Source: Chloroflexota bacterium (lineage in GTDB: Bacteria; Chloroflexota; Dormibacteria; Dormibacterales; Dormibacteraceae). Taken from it: a DNA stretch of 32,277 nt. The notes below the pieces were generated by a model, which saw only the letters and a list, made by a program, of their open reading frames with translations, was not told where the DNA came from and ran no database searches. A program made the translations under genes and the position numbers. Of this stretch, positions 1-8,227 are shown in pieces (position 1 is the first letter of the stretch; the number at the start of each line of letters is the position of its first letter). Location of the stretch: NCBI GenBank assembly GCA_005880175.1, contig VBJR01000313.1, forward strand, positions 5,687-37,963, in the 5' to 3' direction.

Positions 1-889
1 AGTACGTGAGCTTGCCGTTGTCCACCCGGAAGTCCTGGGGCGCGCCGAACATCCGCAGCACCTCGAGCCAGATGTCGCCGAACGCCCAGCGGTTGGCCTT
101 GGCGTCCGTGGCCTTCTGGCCCAGCTTCAGCAGGTCGTCCGAGTTCTTGGGGGGCGCCACGCCGAGCTGGTCGAAGATGTCCTTGCGGTAGAACGGCGCG
201 ACGCCGTACAGGCCGTTCGGGAACGGCACCCCGAACAGCCGGTTGTTGAACGCGCCGTACTGCCACGCCCCGGTCGGCAGGTTCGCCAGGAACTGCCACT
301 TGCGGATGTTGCCGCCCTTCAGGTGGTCGGTCAGGTCGGCGAACAGCGACGTGACCGCCTCCAGCATGCCCGGCGGGTAGTTCCACGTCGGGATCACGTA
401 CATGTCCGGGATCTGCTTGCCGGCCAGCACCGCCGTGACCTTGGTGCCGTAGTCGTTGCCGTTGACGATCTGGAACGTGACGTTGGCGCCCAGCCGCTTG
501 TTGACCGCGTCGAAGTACGCGTTGGGCTGGGGCGGGATGGGCCAGAACGCAGGCGTCATCGCGGTCACCGAGCCCGAGGCGACGGTGTTCGCGAGCGCGC
601 GCTTCTGCTGCGCCGGCCACTTGAGGTACGCCGCCGGCGACGCCACCCCCGCCGGGCCGGTGACGGCCGGGAAGTCCGGCTTGAAGAAGCTCACCGGCAC
701 GTAGTCGGGCAGCACGCCGGCCAGCTGGCTCAGCGTGTTGCTGCCGCCCTTGGTCCCGCCGCCGCCCCCGCCGCAGGCCGCCAGCAGGTCCGCCATCGTG
801 AAGCCCGCTCCCGCCGCGGCCGCCGCGGCGAGGAACGTTCGACGGCTGAGCATCGGTCCGCCGAATTCCGCCCGGGCCACTCTGCCCAT
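1..889 (-). CDS. ABC transporter sugar-binding lipoprotein (3' end cut by window)
   Basis: Extracellular solute-binding protein, family 1 type, that would capture a sugar for an ABC importer at the outer face of the membrane. The first 296 codons are present and the gene runs off the left edge. The ATG at 889 follows GGAGGAG by 5 nt. The N terminus contains SRRTFLAAAA (a twin-arginine-like signal) and then LLAAC followed by a glycine run, a lipobox with an acylatable Cys, so a Tat-exported lipoprotein is inferred. An internal Met at 853 is a possible alternative start. Later segments such as VITPTW-like and FGVPFPNGLYGVAPFYRKD fit the ligand-cleft hinge region of this family. It diverges from the LacI gene, and the operator between them suggests regulation by that protein. 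Permease genes would be expected further left. Substrate unknown; an oligosaccharide released from xyloglucan-like material is a guess from the glycosidases next door. Confidence 0.88.
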   Translation of the reverse strand, partial: MGRVARAEFGGPMLSRRTFLAAAAAAGAGFTMADLLAACGGGGGGTKGGSNTLSQLAGVLPDYVPVSFFKPDFPAVTGPAGVASPAAYLKWPAQQKRALANTVASGSVTAMTPAFWPIPPQPNAYFDAVNKRLGANVTFQIVNGNDYGTKVTAVLAGKQIPDMYVIPTWNYPPGMLEAVTSLFADLTDHLKGGNIRKWQFLANLPTGAWQYGAFNNRLFGVPFPNGLYGVAPFYRKDIFDQLGVAPPKNSDDLLKLGQKATDAKANRWAFGDIWLEVLRMFGAPQDFRVDNGKLTY

Positions 890-968
890 CTTGTCTCCTC
901 CCACTGCGAAGTCTTCCGCCGCGGAGGCCGCTCCGAGAACGGCCTTGCGGACTCCCCTCTAATCGGGC

Positions 969-997
969 AGACTAATCGAAGCGCTTCGACATGGCAA
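969..997 (-). promoter_or_regulatory. Predicted promoter of the binding-protein gene
   Basis: On the minus strand TTGCCA (997-992) is separated by exactly 17 nt from TAGTCT (974-969). The spacer contains the whole LacI-type palindrome, so repressor binding would block RNA polymerase directly. The leader to the ATG at 889 would be about 70 nt and includes a GGAGGAG ribosome site. Match to consensus is moderate, so this is an inference from spacing and context. Confidence 0.5.
976..989. promoter_or_regulatory. LacI-family operator palindrome
   Basis: TCGAAGCGCTTCGA is a perfect 14-bp palindrome with the central CG/GC step and the AAGCGCTT core typical of LacI/GalR-family operators. It lies between the divergent binding-protein gene and the LacI gene, 23 bp before the LacI start. 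It is the obvious candidate site for the adjacent regulator, controlling both directions. Confidence 0.8.
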
Positions 998-998
998 G

Positions 999-1004
999 TA
1001 TGAT
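999..1004 (+). promoter_or_regulatory. -10 box of a likely leaderless lacI-type transcript
   Basis: TATGAT (five of six consensus bases) ends 8 nt before the ATG at 1013, so transcription would begin at or next to the start codon. No Shine-Dalgarno sequence is visible before this ATG, which supports a leaderless mRNA. A -35 at the usual distance would overlap the operator, consistent with autoregulation. Confidence 0.55.
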
Positions 1005-1012
1005 TCTCTGCG

Positions 1013-2014
1013 ATGGCCACGATCGCCGACGTCGCGTCGCACGCGGGCGTGTCGATGAGCACTGTCTCATACGTGCTGAGCGGCAAGCGCCCGATCTCGG
1101 AGGAGACCCGCCGCCGGGTCCAGGCCAGCATCCGCGCCCTCGGCTACCATCCGCACGCCGGGGCCAGGGCGCTGGCGAGCAGCCGCGCCAACGTGATCGC
1201 GCTGGTCATCCCCCTGCGCACGGGCGTCCATGTGCCCGTGGTGATGCAGTTCGTGGTCTCCGTCGTGACGAGCGCCCGGACCTACGACCACGACGTGCTC
1301 CTGCTGACCCAGGACGAGGGCCTCAAGGGCCTGCGCCGGGTGACGGCGGGCGCGATCGCGGACGGGCTGGTCGTGATGGACGTGGAGCTGCACGACGCGC
1401 GCATCCCGGTGCTCCGCTCGCTGGGCCGGCCGTCGGTGCTGATCGGCTTCCCGGCGGACTCGGCCGGCCTGACGTGCATCGACCTGGACTTCGCGGCGGC
1501 CGGCGCGCTCTGCGTCGACCACCTGGCCGACCTCGGCCACACGTGCATCGGGATGGTCGGCTCGCCGCAGGCCGTCTACCAGCGCGAGACCGGGTTCGCC
1601 CAGCGGCTGCTCGCGGGGATCGGGCAGGCGGCCGCGCGCCGCGGCGTGATGGCCACCACGCACCCGTGCGAGCCGTCCCGGGAGGCGGTGCTGGCCACCG
1701 TCGAGGAGCTGCTCCGCGAGCAGCCGGCGCTGACGGGGATCGTCGTGCACAACGAGCCGGCCGTCCAGCCGCTGCTCGACGCGCTGGCGGCGCTGGGACG
1801 CCGCGTGCCGGAGGACGTGTCCGTGGTGGCGATCTGCCCGGACGAGCTGGCCGAGCACGCCGCGCCCCGCGTGACGTCGGTCGCCATCCCGGCCGAGGAG
1901 CTCGGGCGGCGCGCGGTCGACCTGCTGATGGCCAAGCTGGCGGACCACGACGTGCCCGGCGCGACGCTGCTGTCGCCGCGGCTGACGGCGCGCGCGAGCA
2001 CCGCCGAGCGGTAG
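1013..2014 (+). CDS. LacI-family transcriptional regulator
   Basis: Sugar-responsive DNA-binding regulator of 333 residues, the usual family length. Residues 1-50 hold the LacI helix-turn-helix and hinge: MATIADVASHAGVSMSTVSY, then LSGKRPISEETRRRV. The rest is the periplasmic-binding-protein-like effector domain (for example VIPLRTGVHVPVVMQFV and a C-terminal VTSVAIPAEELGRRAVDLL). It sits at the head of the rightward glycosidase genes and opposite the sugar-binding protein gene, with a perfect palindromic operator upstream. I infer that it senses a sugar derived from the glycosidase substrate and represses both directions, including itself. Most of the start evidence is the HTH position; the transcript may be leaderless. 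Confidence 0.93.
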   Translation: MATIADVASHAGVSMSTVSYVLSGKRPISEETRRRVQASIRALGYHPHAGARALASSRANVIALVIPLRTGVHVPVVMQFVVSVVTSARTYDHDVLLLTQDEGLKGLRRVTAGAIADGLVVMDVELHDARIPVLRSLGRPSVLIGFPADSAGLTCIDLDFAAAGALCVDHLADLGHTCIGMVGSPQAVYQRETGFAQRLLAGIGQAAARRGVMATTHPCEPSREAVLATVEELLREQPALTGIVVHNEPAVQPLLDALAALGRRVPEDVSVVAICPDELAEHAAPRVTSVAIPAEELGRRAVDLLMAKLADHDVPGATLLSPRLTARASTAER

Positions 2015-2044
2015 ACCCGGTCCGCGTCCACACAGGAGGGGTAT

Positions 2045-4054
2045 GTGGCTGCGTTCCATGAGATCGAAGGCGGCCTGGAGTGGCATGGCCGCGTTGCGGG
2101 AGCGGGCGGCCGTACGGGCCGGCACGAGGTGCTGCGCGTCGAGCCATGGGGCGAGGACAGCGTCCGGGTCCGGGTCGGCCTGACCCGCGTCCGCGACGAC
2201 GTCCCCGGCGCCCTGCTCGCGCCGGCCCCGACGGACGCCCGCATCGATCGGATGGACGACGGCGCCCGGCTCGTGGCCGGCCGCCTGGCGGTGGAGGTCT
2301 CCGCCGACGGCCTGGTCCGCTTCACGCGGGCCGTCGACGGCGCTGAGCTGGTCGCCGAGGAGGCGGCGCACTTCTGGTGGCCGGGCCCGCGCCTGTTCGC
2401 CGCGACGGGCAACGGGTACCACCGGATCGAGCAGCGGTTCCGCGCATACGAGGACGAGCGCGTCTTCGGCCTGGGCCAGCACCAGCACGGGCTGCTCGAC
2501 CAGAAGGGCACGGTCGTGGACCTGGTCCAGCGCAACGCCGAGGTCAGCATCCCGTTCCTCCTGTCGAGCCGGGGATACGGCCTGCTCTGGAACAGCCCCG
2601 CCACCGGCCGGGTCGAGCTGGCCACCAACGGCACGCGGTGGGTCGCGGAGAGCGCCCGCCAGATCGACTACTGGGTCACGACCGGGGCGGACCCGGCCGC
2701 GATCATGCACCACTACGCGGACGCGACCGGGCACGCGCCGATGCTGCCGGACTGGGCGGCGGGCTTCTGGCAGAGCAAGCTGCGCTACCGGACCCAGGAG
2801 GAGCTGCTGGCCGTCGCCCGCGAGTACCGGCGCCGCGGCCTGCCGCTCTCGGTCATCGTGGCCGACTTCTTCCACTGGACGCACCTCGGCGACTGGCGGT
2901 TCGACCCGGCCGAGTGGCCCGACCCGGCGGCGATGGTGCGCGAGCTGGCGGAGATGGGCGTCCGCCTGATGGTCTCGGTGTGGCCCTCGGTGAGCCCGCT
3001 CAGCGAGAACTACCAGGAGATGCTCGACCGGGGCCTTCTGCTGGCCACCGAGCAGGGGCCGGTGGTCCACGCCGACTGGCCCGACAAGGGCGTGGAGGTC
3101 GCCGTGGGCGTGGCCTTCTACGATCCGACCAACCCCGAGGCGCGGCGCTTCGTCTGGGAGCAGGTCCGCGAGCACTACCACTCGCTCGGCATCCGGATCT
3201 GGTGGCTGGACGCGTGCGAGCCCGAGCTGAAGCCGGGCACGCCGGGGAACCTGCTCTACCACGCGGGGCCCGGGCTCGAGGTCGGCAACCTGTACCCGCG
3301 AGAGCACGCGCGCGCGTTCCACGAGGGGATGGTGGCGGCCGGGGAGACGGAGGGCCTGTCGTTCTCCCGCTCGGCCTGGGCGGGGAGCCAGCGCTACGGC
3401 GTGGCCCTGTGGTCGGGCGACATCGGGGCGACGTTCGAGGCCCTGCGGGCGCAGGTGCGGGCGGGGCTCAACGTGGCGCTGAGCGGCATCCCCTGGTGGA
3501 CGACCGACATCGGCGGCTTCCACGGCGGGGACCCCGGGGCGCCGGAGTTCCGGGAGCTGATCGTCCGCTGGTTCCAGTACGGCGTGTTCTGCCCCCTCTT
3601 CCGGCTGCACGGCTTCCGCGAGCCGTGCCCGCCGTTCAGCATCCACCAGACGGGCGGCCCCAACGAGGTGTGGTCGTTCGGCGAGGAGGCGTACGAGGCG
3701 ATCCGGGAGATCCTGTTCCTGCGCGAGCGGCTGCGGCCGTACGTGCTGGCGCAGATGCGGGCGGCGCACGAGTGCGGCCAGCCGGTGATGCGGCCGCTGT
3801 TCTACGACTTCCCCGAGGACGAGGGCGCGTGGGCGGTGGACGACGCGTTCCTGTTCGGGCCCGACGTGCTGGTCGCGCCGGTGACGGTGTACGGCGCCCG
3901 GGAGCGGGAGGTGCACCTGCCCGCCGGCGCGGAGTGGACCGATCCGTGGACCGGGACCACGCACCCGGGCGGCCGGACGCTGTGCCTGCGGGCGCCGCTG
4001 GACCGCGTGCCGGTGCTGCTGCGGGACGGGGCGCCGATCCCGATCCGGGGATGA
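2045..4054 (+). CDS. GH31 glycosidase, alpha-xylosidase-like
   Basis: Retaining alpha-glycosidase of family GH31, 669 residues. The N-terminal beta domain (about 1-250) is followed by the (beta/alpha)8 barrel. The nucleophile is predicted as D389 in WWLDACEPEL and the acid/base as D459 in WSGDIGATF; both surroundings fit GH31. The aromatic/EPE context resembles alpha-xylosidases more than starch glucosidases, but specificity is inferred. The GTG start follows AGGAGGGG; an overlapping out-of-frame ATG at 2043 is ignored. No signal peptide is seen, so the enzyme is probably cytoplasmic and acts on imported oligosaccharides. Its stop overlaps the next gene's start (ATGA), showing translational coupling with the GH3 enzyme. 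The pair would strip alpha-xylose and beta-glucose from xyloglucan-type oligosaccharides. Confidence 0.88.
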   Translation: MAAFHEIEGGLEWHGRVAGAGGRTGRHEVLRVEPWGEDSVRVRVGLTRVRDDVPGALLAPAPTDARIDRMDDGARLVAGRLAVEVSADGLVRFTRAVDGAELVAEEAAHFWWPGPRLFAATGNGYHRIEQRFRAYEDERVFGLGQHQHGLLDQKGTVVDLVQRNAEVSIPFLLSSRGYGLLWNSPATGRVELATNGTRWVAESARQIDYWVTTGADPAAIMHHYADATGHAPMLPDWAAGFWQSKLRYRTQEELLAVAREYRRRGLPLSVIVADFFHWTHLGDWRFDPAEWPDPAAMVRELAEMGVRLMVSVWPSVSPLSENYQEMLDRGLLLATEQGPVVHADWPDKGVEVAVGVAFYDPTNPEARRFVWEQVREHYHSLGIRIWWLDACEPELKPGTPGNLLYHAGPGLEVGNLYPREHARAFHEGMVAAGETEGLSFSRSAWAGSQRYGVALWSGDIGATFEALRAQVRAGLNVALSGIPWWTTDIGGFHGGDPGAPEFRELIVRWFQYGVFCPLFRLHGFREPCPPFSIHQTGGPNEVWSFGEEAYEAIREILFLRERLRPYVLAQMRAAHECGQPVMRPLFYDFPEDEGAWAVDDAFLFGPDVLVAPVTVYGAREREVHLPAGAEWTDPWTGTTHPGGRTLCLRAPLDRVPVLLRDGAPIPIRG

Positions 4055-6885
4055 GCGACCCCGCCAGTCCGCCGTTCCGGGACCCGGACCTGCCGCTGGA
4101 CGCCCGGCTGGACGACCTGCTGGCGCGGCTGACGCGCGCCGAGAAGGTGGCGCTGATGCACCAGCACCAGCCGGCCGTCCCCCGGCTCGGCATCGCCCCG
4201 TCGCACACCGGGCGCGAGGCGCTGCACGGCGTCGCGTGGCTGGGGCCGGCGACCGTCTTCCCGCAGGCCGTGGGCCTGGCCAGCACGTGGAGCCGGGACC
4301 TGGTGCGCCGGGTCGGCGAGGCGGTGGGGGACGAGGTGCGCGGCTTCCACCACCGCGACCCGGCCACCGGGCTGAACGTGTGGGCGCCGGTGGTGAACCT
4401 GCTCCGCGACCCGCGCTGGGGCCGGAACGAGGAGGGCTACTCGGAGGACCCGCTGCTGACGGGCGCGATGGCGACCGCGTTCGCGGGCGGCCTGCGCGGC
4501 GACCACCCCTTCTACCTGAAGACCGCGCCGACCCTGAAGCACTTCCTGGCCTACAACTGCGAGACGGAGCGGACCACCGTGTCGGTGAGCGTCCGGCCCC
4601 GGGTGCTGCGGGAGTACGAGCTGCCGGCGTTCGAGGCGGCGCTGGCCGCGGGCGCCGCGACCGGCGTGATGCCGTCGTACAACCTGGTCAACGGCCGGCC
4701 CGCGCACCTGAGCCCGCTGCTGGAGGACGTCGTCCGCCGCTGGTCCGCGGACGAGCTGCTGGTCGTGAGCGACGCGTTCGCGCCGTCGAACGTCGCCGGC
4801 GAGCAGCGGTACTACCCGAGCCAGCCCGCTGCCCACGCGGCGCTGGTGGCGGCCGGGCTGGACAGCTTCACGGACCGGGCGACCGACCCCACGTTCACCG
4901 TGGCCTGCCTGACCGCCGCGCTGGACGAGGGCCTGCTGGACGAGGCGCTGGTCGATCGGGCGGTGCGGCGCGTGCTGTCGATCCGGTTCCGGCTGGGCGA
5001 GTTCGACCCGCCGGAGCGCTGCCCGTACGCGGGGATCACGTTCGCGGCCGTGGGCACGGCCGAGCACCGGGCGCTGGCCCGGGAGACCGCCCGCCAGGCG
5101 CTGGTGCTGCTGAAGAACGACGGGCCGGCGCTGCCGCTGCCCCGCGCGACGCGCCGGGTGGCGGTGCTCGGGCCGCTGGCCGCGATGCTGCTGGAGGACT
5201 GGTACGCGGGCACGCTGCCGTACGAGGTCACGCCCATCGACGGGCTGCGCGAGGCGCTGGGGCCGGACGCGGTCGTGACGTGCGCCGAGGGAGTGGACCG
5301 GATCGCGCTGCGGGACGTGGCCACGGGCGGGTACGTGGCGGCGCCGGCGGACGCGGGCGGGCCGCTGACGGTCGGCCCGGCCGCCGGGGCGTTCGACGTG
5401 TTCGACTGGGGCGAGGGCGTGTGCACGCTGCGGGCGGCCGCCAACCGGCGCTGGGTGCGGGTGGACGACGGCGGCGGCCTGGTGAACGACAGCGTCCAGC
5501 CCCGGGGCTGGGTGGTCCAGGAGGCGTTCCGCGTGCTGCCGCGCGGCGAGGGGACGGTGCTGCTGCGCAGCGTCGCCACCGGCCGCTACATCGTGGCGAC
5601 GGCCGGCGGCGGGCTGGCGGCGTCGGCCATCGCGCCGGGCCGGGCGACGCGGTTCGCCCGCGAGGTGCTGGCGGACGGCGTGGCCGAGGCGGTGGCGGCG
5701 GCCCGGGACGCCGAGGTCGCGGTGGTGGTGGCCGGCAACGCGCCGTGCATCAACGGCCGCGAGACCGAGGACCGCGTCGACCTCCGGCTGGCGCCCCGGC
5801 AGCGGCGGCTGATCCGCGCCGTGCAGGCCGCCAGCGAGCGGACGGTCCTGGTGGTGCAGAGCAGCTACCCGATGGCGATCGGGTGGGAGCAGGAGCACGT
5901 CCCGGCCATCCTCTGGACGTCGCACGGCGGGCAGGAGCTGGGCCACGCGCTGGCGGACGTGCTGCTCGGCGACCACGCCCCGGCCGGTCGCCTGACGCAG
6001 ACGTGGTACCGGTCGGCCGACGAGCTCGGCGACATCCGCGACTACGACGTGATCGGGGGCCGCCGCACCTACCTCTACTTCGAGGGGACGCCGCTGTACC
6101 CCTTCGGGCACGGCCTGACGTATGCCCGGTTCCGGTACGAGGACCTGCGGCTGAGCCGGCACGGGGTGGACGCGGCGGGCTCCGTCACGGTGAGCGCGAC
6201 CATCACGAACACCGGCCCGGGGGCCGGCGACGAGGTGGTCCAGCTGTACACGCGCAAGCGGGCGCCCCGGGTGGACCAGCCCAGGTTGCGGCTGCGCGGG
6301 TTCGAGCGGGTGCCGCTGGCGGCCGGCGAGTCGCGGACCGTGCGGTTCGAGCTGGCGGCCGCCGACCTGGCGATCTGGGACGTGACGCGGGGCCGGTTCG
6401 CGGTCGAGCCGGGCGTCTACGACGTGCTGGCGGGCCGCTCGTCGGCCGACCTGCCGCTGTGCGCGGTGCTGGAGGTGGAGGGCGAGCCGATCCCGCGCCG
6501 CGGGGTGAGCGGCGCGTGGACCGCCGCGGCGGACTTCGACGACTGGTGGCGGGCGGTCCTGGTGGACGAGACCCGGGCGCGCGGCGACGCGGTGGCGGCC
6601 CGCGACGGCGCGGGCTGGATCGCGTTCCGCGACGTGGACTTCGGCGCCGGCGTGGCCGGGTTCACCGTCATGGCGGCGAAGGAGGGGCCGGGCGCCGGGT
6701 CGATCGAGCTGCGCCTGGACGGGCCGGCGGCCGGCCGGCGCGTGGCCGCCGTCGAGGTGCCGTGCCGGGGCGGCCGGTACGGGTGGGCCGAGGTGACCGT
6801 GCCGGTCCGCGGCGCCTGCGGCGTCCACGACCTGTACCTGGTGCTGGGCGGCGGCGTCCGGGTGTCGCGCTTCCGGTTCGACTGA
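4051..6885 (+). CDS. GH3 beta-glycosidase with inserted fascin-like domain and CBM6-like tail
   Basis: Family 3 beta-glycosidase of 944 residues. The N-terminal TIM barrel carries K163-H164 in LKHFLAYN and the predicted nucleophile D241 in VVSDAFAP. The alpha/beta sandwich domain begins around 330 (QALVLLKNDGPALPLP) and resumes after an insertion at about 415-545 that contains two beta-trefoil-type repeats (LRDVATGGYVAA and LRSVATGRYIVA), a fascin/ricin-like module in the place where many GH3 enzymes have PA14. A fibronectin-III-like domain follows (about 705-795), then a CBM6-like module (about 800-944: GWIAFRDVDFG ... GVHDLYLVLGG). The start overlaps the GH31 stop. No export signal is visible despite binding modules, so action on imported oligosaccharides is likely. 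Likely beta-glucosidase or beta-xylosidase; substrate not determined. Confidence 0.88.
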   Translation: MSDPASPPFRDPDLPLDARLDDLLARLTRAEKVALMHQHQPAVPRLGIAPSHTGREALHGVAWLGPATVFPQAVGLASTWSRDLVRRVGEAVGDEVRGFHHRDPATGLNVWAPVVNLLRDPRWGRNEEGYSEDPLLTGAMATAFAGGLRGDHPFYLKTAPTLKHFLAYNCETERTTVSVSVRPRVLREYELPAFEAALAAGAATGVMPSYNLVNGRPAHLSPLLEDVVRRWSADELLVVSDAFAPSNVAGEQRYYPSQPAAHAALVAAGLDSFTDRATDPTFTVACLTAALDEGLLDEALVDRAVRRVLSIRFRLGEFDPPERCPYAGITFAAVGTAEHRALARETARQALVLLKNDGPALPLPRATRRVAVLGPLAAMLLEDWYAGTLPYEVTPIDGLREALGPDAVVTCAEGVDRIALRDVATGGYVAAPADAGGPLTVGPAAGAFDVFDWGEGVCTLRAAANRRWVRVDDGGGLVNDSVQPRGWVVQEAFRVLPRGEGTVLLRSVATGRYIVATAGGGLAASAIAPGRATRFAREVLADGVAEAVAAARDAEVAVVVAGNAPCINGRETEDRVDLRLAPRQRRLIRAVQAASERTVLVVQSSYPMAIGWEQEHVPAILWTSHGGQELGHALADVLLGDHAPAGRLTQTWYRSADELGDIRDYDVIGGRRTYLYFEGTPLYPFGHGLTYARFRYEDLRLSRHGVDAAGSVTVSATITNTGPGAGDEVVQLYTRKRAPRVDQPRLRLRGFERVPLAAGESRTVRFELAAADLAIWDVTRGRFAVEPGVYDVLAGRSSADLPLCAVLEVEGEPIPRRGVSGAWTAAADFDDWWRAVLVDETRARGDAVAARDGAGWIAFRDVDFGAGVAGFTVMAAKEGPGAGSIELRLDGPAAGRRVAAVEVPCRGGRYGWAEVTVPVRGACGVHDLYLVLGGGVRVSRFRFD

Positions 6886-6913
6886 GCCGGGCGGTCTGGT
6901 ACGGTGTCGGGCC

Positions 6914-7272
6914 GTGCCGGTCGCCGTCGCCCACCTGACGATCGCGGCCACGTGGCTGGGCTCGATGGTCTACAGCCTCCTCGTGGTCCAGCCGCGGATC
7001 GCGCGGTTCTTCCCCGACGCCGGCCGCCGCGAGGCGTTCTGATCGCCACGCGGCCGCCGCTGGCGGCCGGCTACGCCGTGGCGCTCGTCCTGTACCTGGC
7101 GGCGGCGGCCGTGTTCGCCAACGTCTCGTGGCGGCACTGGCCGGCGCGGGTGTTCGCGCTGCCGGAGGAGCTGGCCGGGTACCAGCGCCGCCTCCGGCTC
7201 CAGGCGTGGACGATCCTGGGCCTGGTGACGGTGGCGTTCCTGGTGGCGCTGAGCGTCAGCGTCCGGGGCTGA
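6914..7272 (+). pseudogene. Small multi-spanning membrane protein, frame broken
   Basis: Two pieces in different frames read as one small membrane protein. The first runs from the GTG at 6914 to a TGA at 7040-7042 and gives one transmembrane helix with the HLTIAATWLGSMVYSLLVV pattern. The second, in the frame one base back, continues LIATRPPLAAGYAVAL with two more helices and FANVSWRHWPARVFALPEE, ending at 7272. The layout resembles TMEM205/DUF4149- or CopD-type proteins, in which one further helix would be expected between the pieces, so the break looks like a loss of sequence rather than a single-base slip. Reading the TGA as selenocysteine is not credible because the following frame is nonsense. 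Function unknown. Confidence 0.5.
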
Positions 7273-7283
7273 CGGCGAGCCGG

Positions 7284-7565
7284 TCAGGTCCGGACCTTCC
7301 TCCACTGCAGGCGCGGACCCAGCAGCGGCTCCGCCAGCCGGCCCAGCTCGCCCGCGCGGGGCTTGCGGCCGGTGATCGCCTTGTCGTAGAAGACCTCGCC
7401 GTCCAGGCTGGCCTTGAACACGCCCTTGACGCCCGTCTTCAGCTCGAGCCCGATGATGATCGGCGCCCAGCCCTCGAGGATCTCGGCCGCCCCCCGGGCG
7501 GCCTCATCGAGGTGGTCTCAAGGGACGCAGTATTCGATGACGACGCGGTGCTGCGGGTTGATCAT
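7284..7565 (-). CDS. SelW-like (Rdx/SelT-SelW-SelH family) selenoprotein with in-frame UGA
   Basis: A 93-residue protein that appears only if a TGA at 7520-7518 is read as selenocysteine. It reads HRVVIEYCVPU then DHLDEAARGAAEIL, and continues to GVKGVFKASLDGEVFYDK and a normal TGA stop at 7286-7284. C13-x-x-U16 is the redox motif at the end of the first beta strand of the thioredoxin-like Rdx fold; both flanks stay in one frame with family-like sequence. A perfect 8-bp hairpin starts 14 nt after the UGA. Members are thiol/selenol redox proteins of uncertain substrate, acting in the cytoplasm. The ATG at 7565 is chosen; a GTG at 7583 is in frame. No strong ribosome site is seen. It converges on the broken membrane gene. 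selD nearby supports Sec decoding. Confidence 0.85.
7485..7503 (-). promoter_or_regulatory. Candidate bacterial SECIS hairpin of the SelW-like gene
   Basis: On the minus strand GGCCGCCC pairs with GGGCGGCC over 8 bp around a GGG loop, beginning 14 nt after the UGA. The loop begins 23 nt after the UGA and starts with G, within the spacing described for bacterial SECIS elements. Such stems are not rare in GC-rich DNA, so the position matters more than the stability. Confidence 0.55.
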
Positions 7566-7758
7566 GACCAGAGCAACCGGCACCGGCGGGCGGCGTCTTC
7601 CGCCGAACCACGGGCGCCGCCCGGGCGGCGGCGCCTGCGGAGCGGAGCCGTGCCTACCGGTGGGCGGGCGGCCGCGCGGTCACGGCGACAACCGTACCGC
7701 CGCGTATGCCGTACAGTTGCGGCACACCTCACAGATTCTCAGCAGGGGGAGCGAGAGC

Positions 7759-8217
7759 ATGGCCGGGAAGGCGGACTTCACGCCCGACGAGTGGGCGACG
7801 ATGCAGCGGGCGATCGTGGGCGCGCCGCTCCTGGTGGCCGTCTCGGACGGCGGCACGTCGGATCTGCGGCTGGAGCTGCACGCGATCGGCGAGAAGCTGG
7901 CCGAGGCCCGGGCCGGTCACGGCAGCGAGCTGGTCCAGGGGCTGGCCGACATCGGCGGCGCCCAGACCGGGTTCCACGGCAAGATGCGGCGGGCCGAGGT
8001 CGAGGGGCCGGCCCTGGACTCGCTCCGCGCCGCCGTCGCCACGCTGGAGTCCAGGGCGCCCGACGAGCTCGACTCGTTCCGCTACTTCGTCCTCGACCTG
8101 GCCAAGGCCACCGCGGCCGCCGCGCGGTCCGGCCCGTTCGCGCTGACGGGCCCGCTGGTCAGCGAGCGCGAGGCCGCGGCCGTGGACCGGATCAAGGCCG
8201 CGATCGGGATCGGCTGA
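7759..8217 (+). CDS. Uncharacterised 152-residue protein
   Basis: I do not recognise a named family. The ATG at 7759 follows a purine-rich AGGGGGAG about 7 nt upstream. The product is mostly helical, without signal peptide or membrane segment, and starts with DFTPDEWATMQRAIVGAPLL. The F-T-P-E/D-E-W opening and an amphipathic helical body recall uncharacterised short cytoplasmic proteins seen next to SelW or stress genes, but this is a weak impression. It diverges from the SelW-like gene across a 193-bp gap containing a TACAGT -10-like box (7712-7717), and converges on corA 10 bp away. Codon usage matches its neighbours. Confidence 0.75.
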   Translation: MAGKADFTPDEWATMQRAIVGAPLLVAVSDGGTSDLRLELHAIGEKLAEARAGHGSELVQGLADIGGAQTGFHGKMRRAEVEGPALDSLRAAVATLESRAPDELDSFRYFVLDLAKATAAAARSGPFALTGPLVSEREAAAVDRIKAAIGIG

Positions 8218-8227
8218 CCGCCCCCGC

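Noticed and set aside
1067..3964. 965-codon open frame antisense to lacI and GH31
   Set aside because: Composition is Arg/Gly/His/Pro rich without family features; it is a shadow produced by very high GC third positions.
3802..6951. 1049-codon antisense frame over GH31/GH3
   Set aside because: Same high-GC shadow effect; the plus-strand genes have clear catalytic motifs.
7040..7042. TGA in the small membrane gene as a third selenocysteine
   Set aside because: The sequence after the TGA in that frame is Arg-rich nonsense, while the next frame continues a membrane protein, so this is a frame break.
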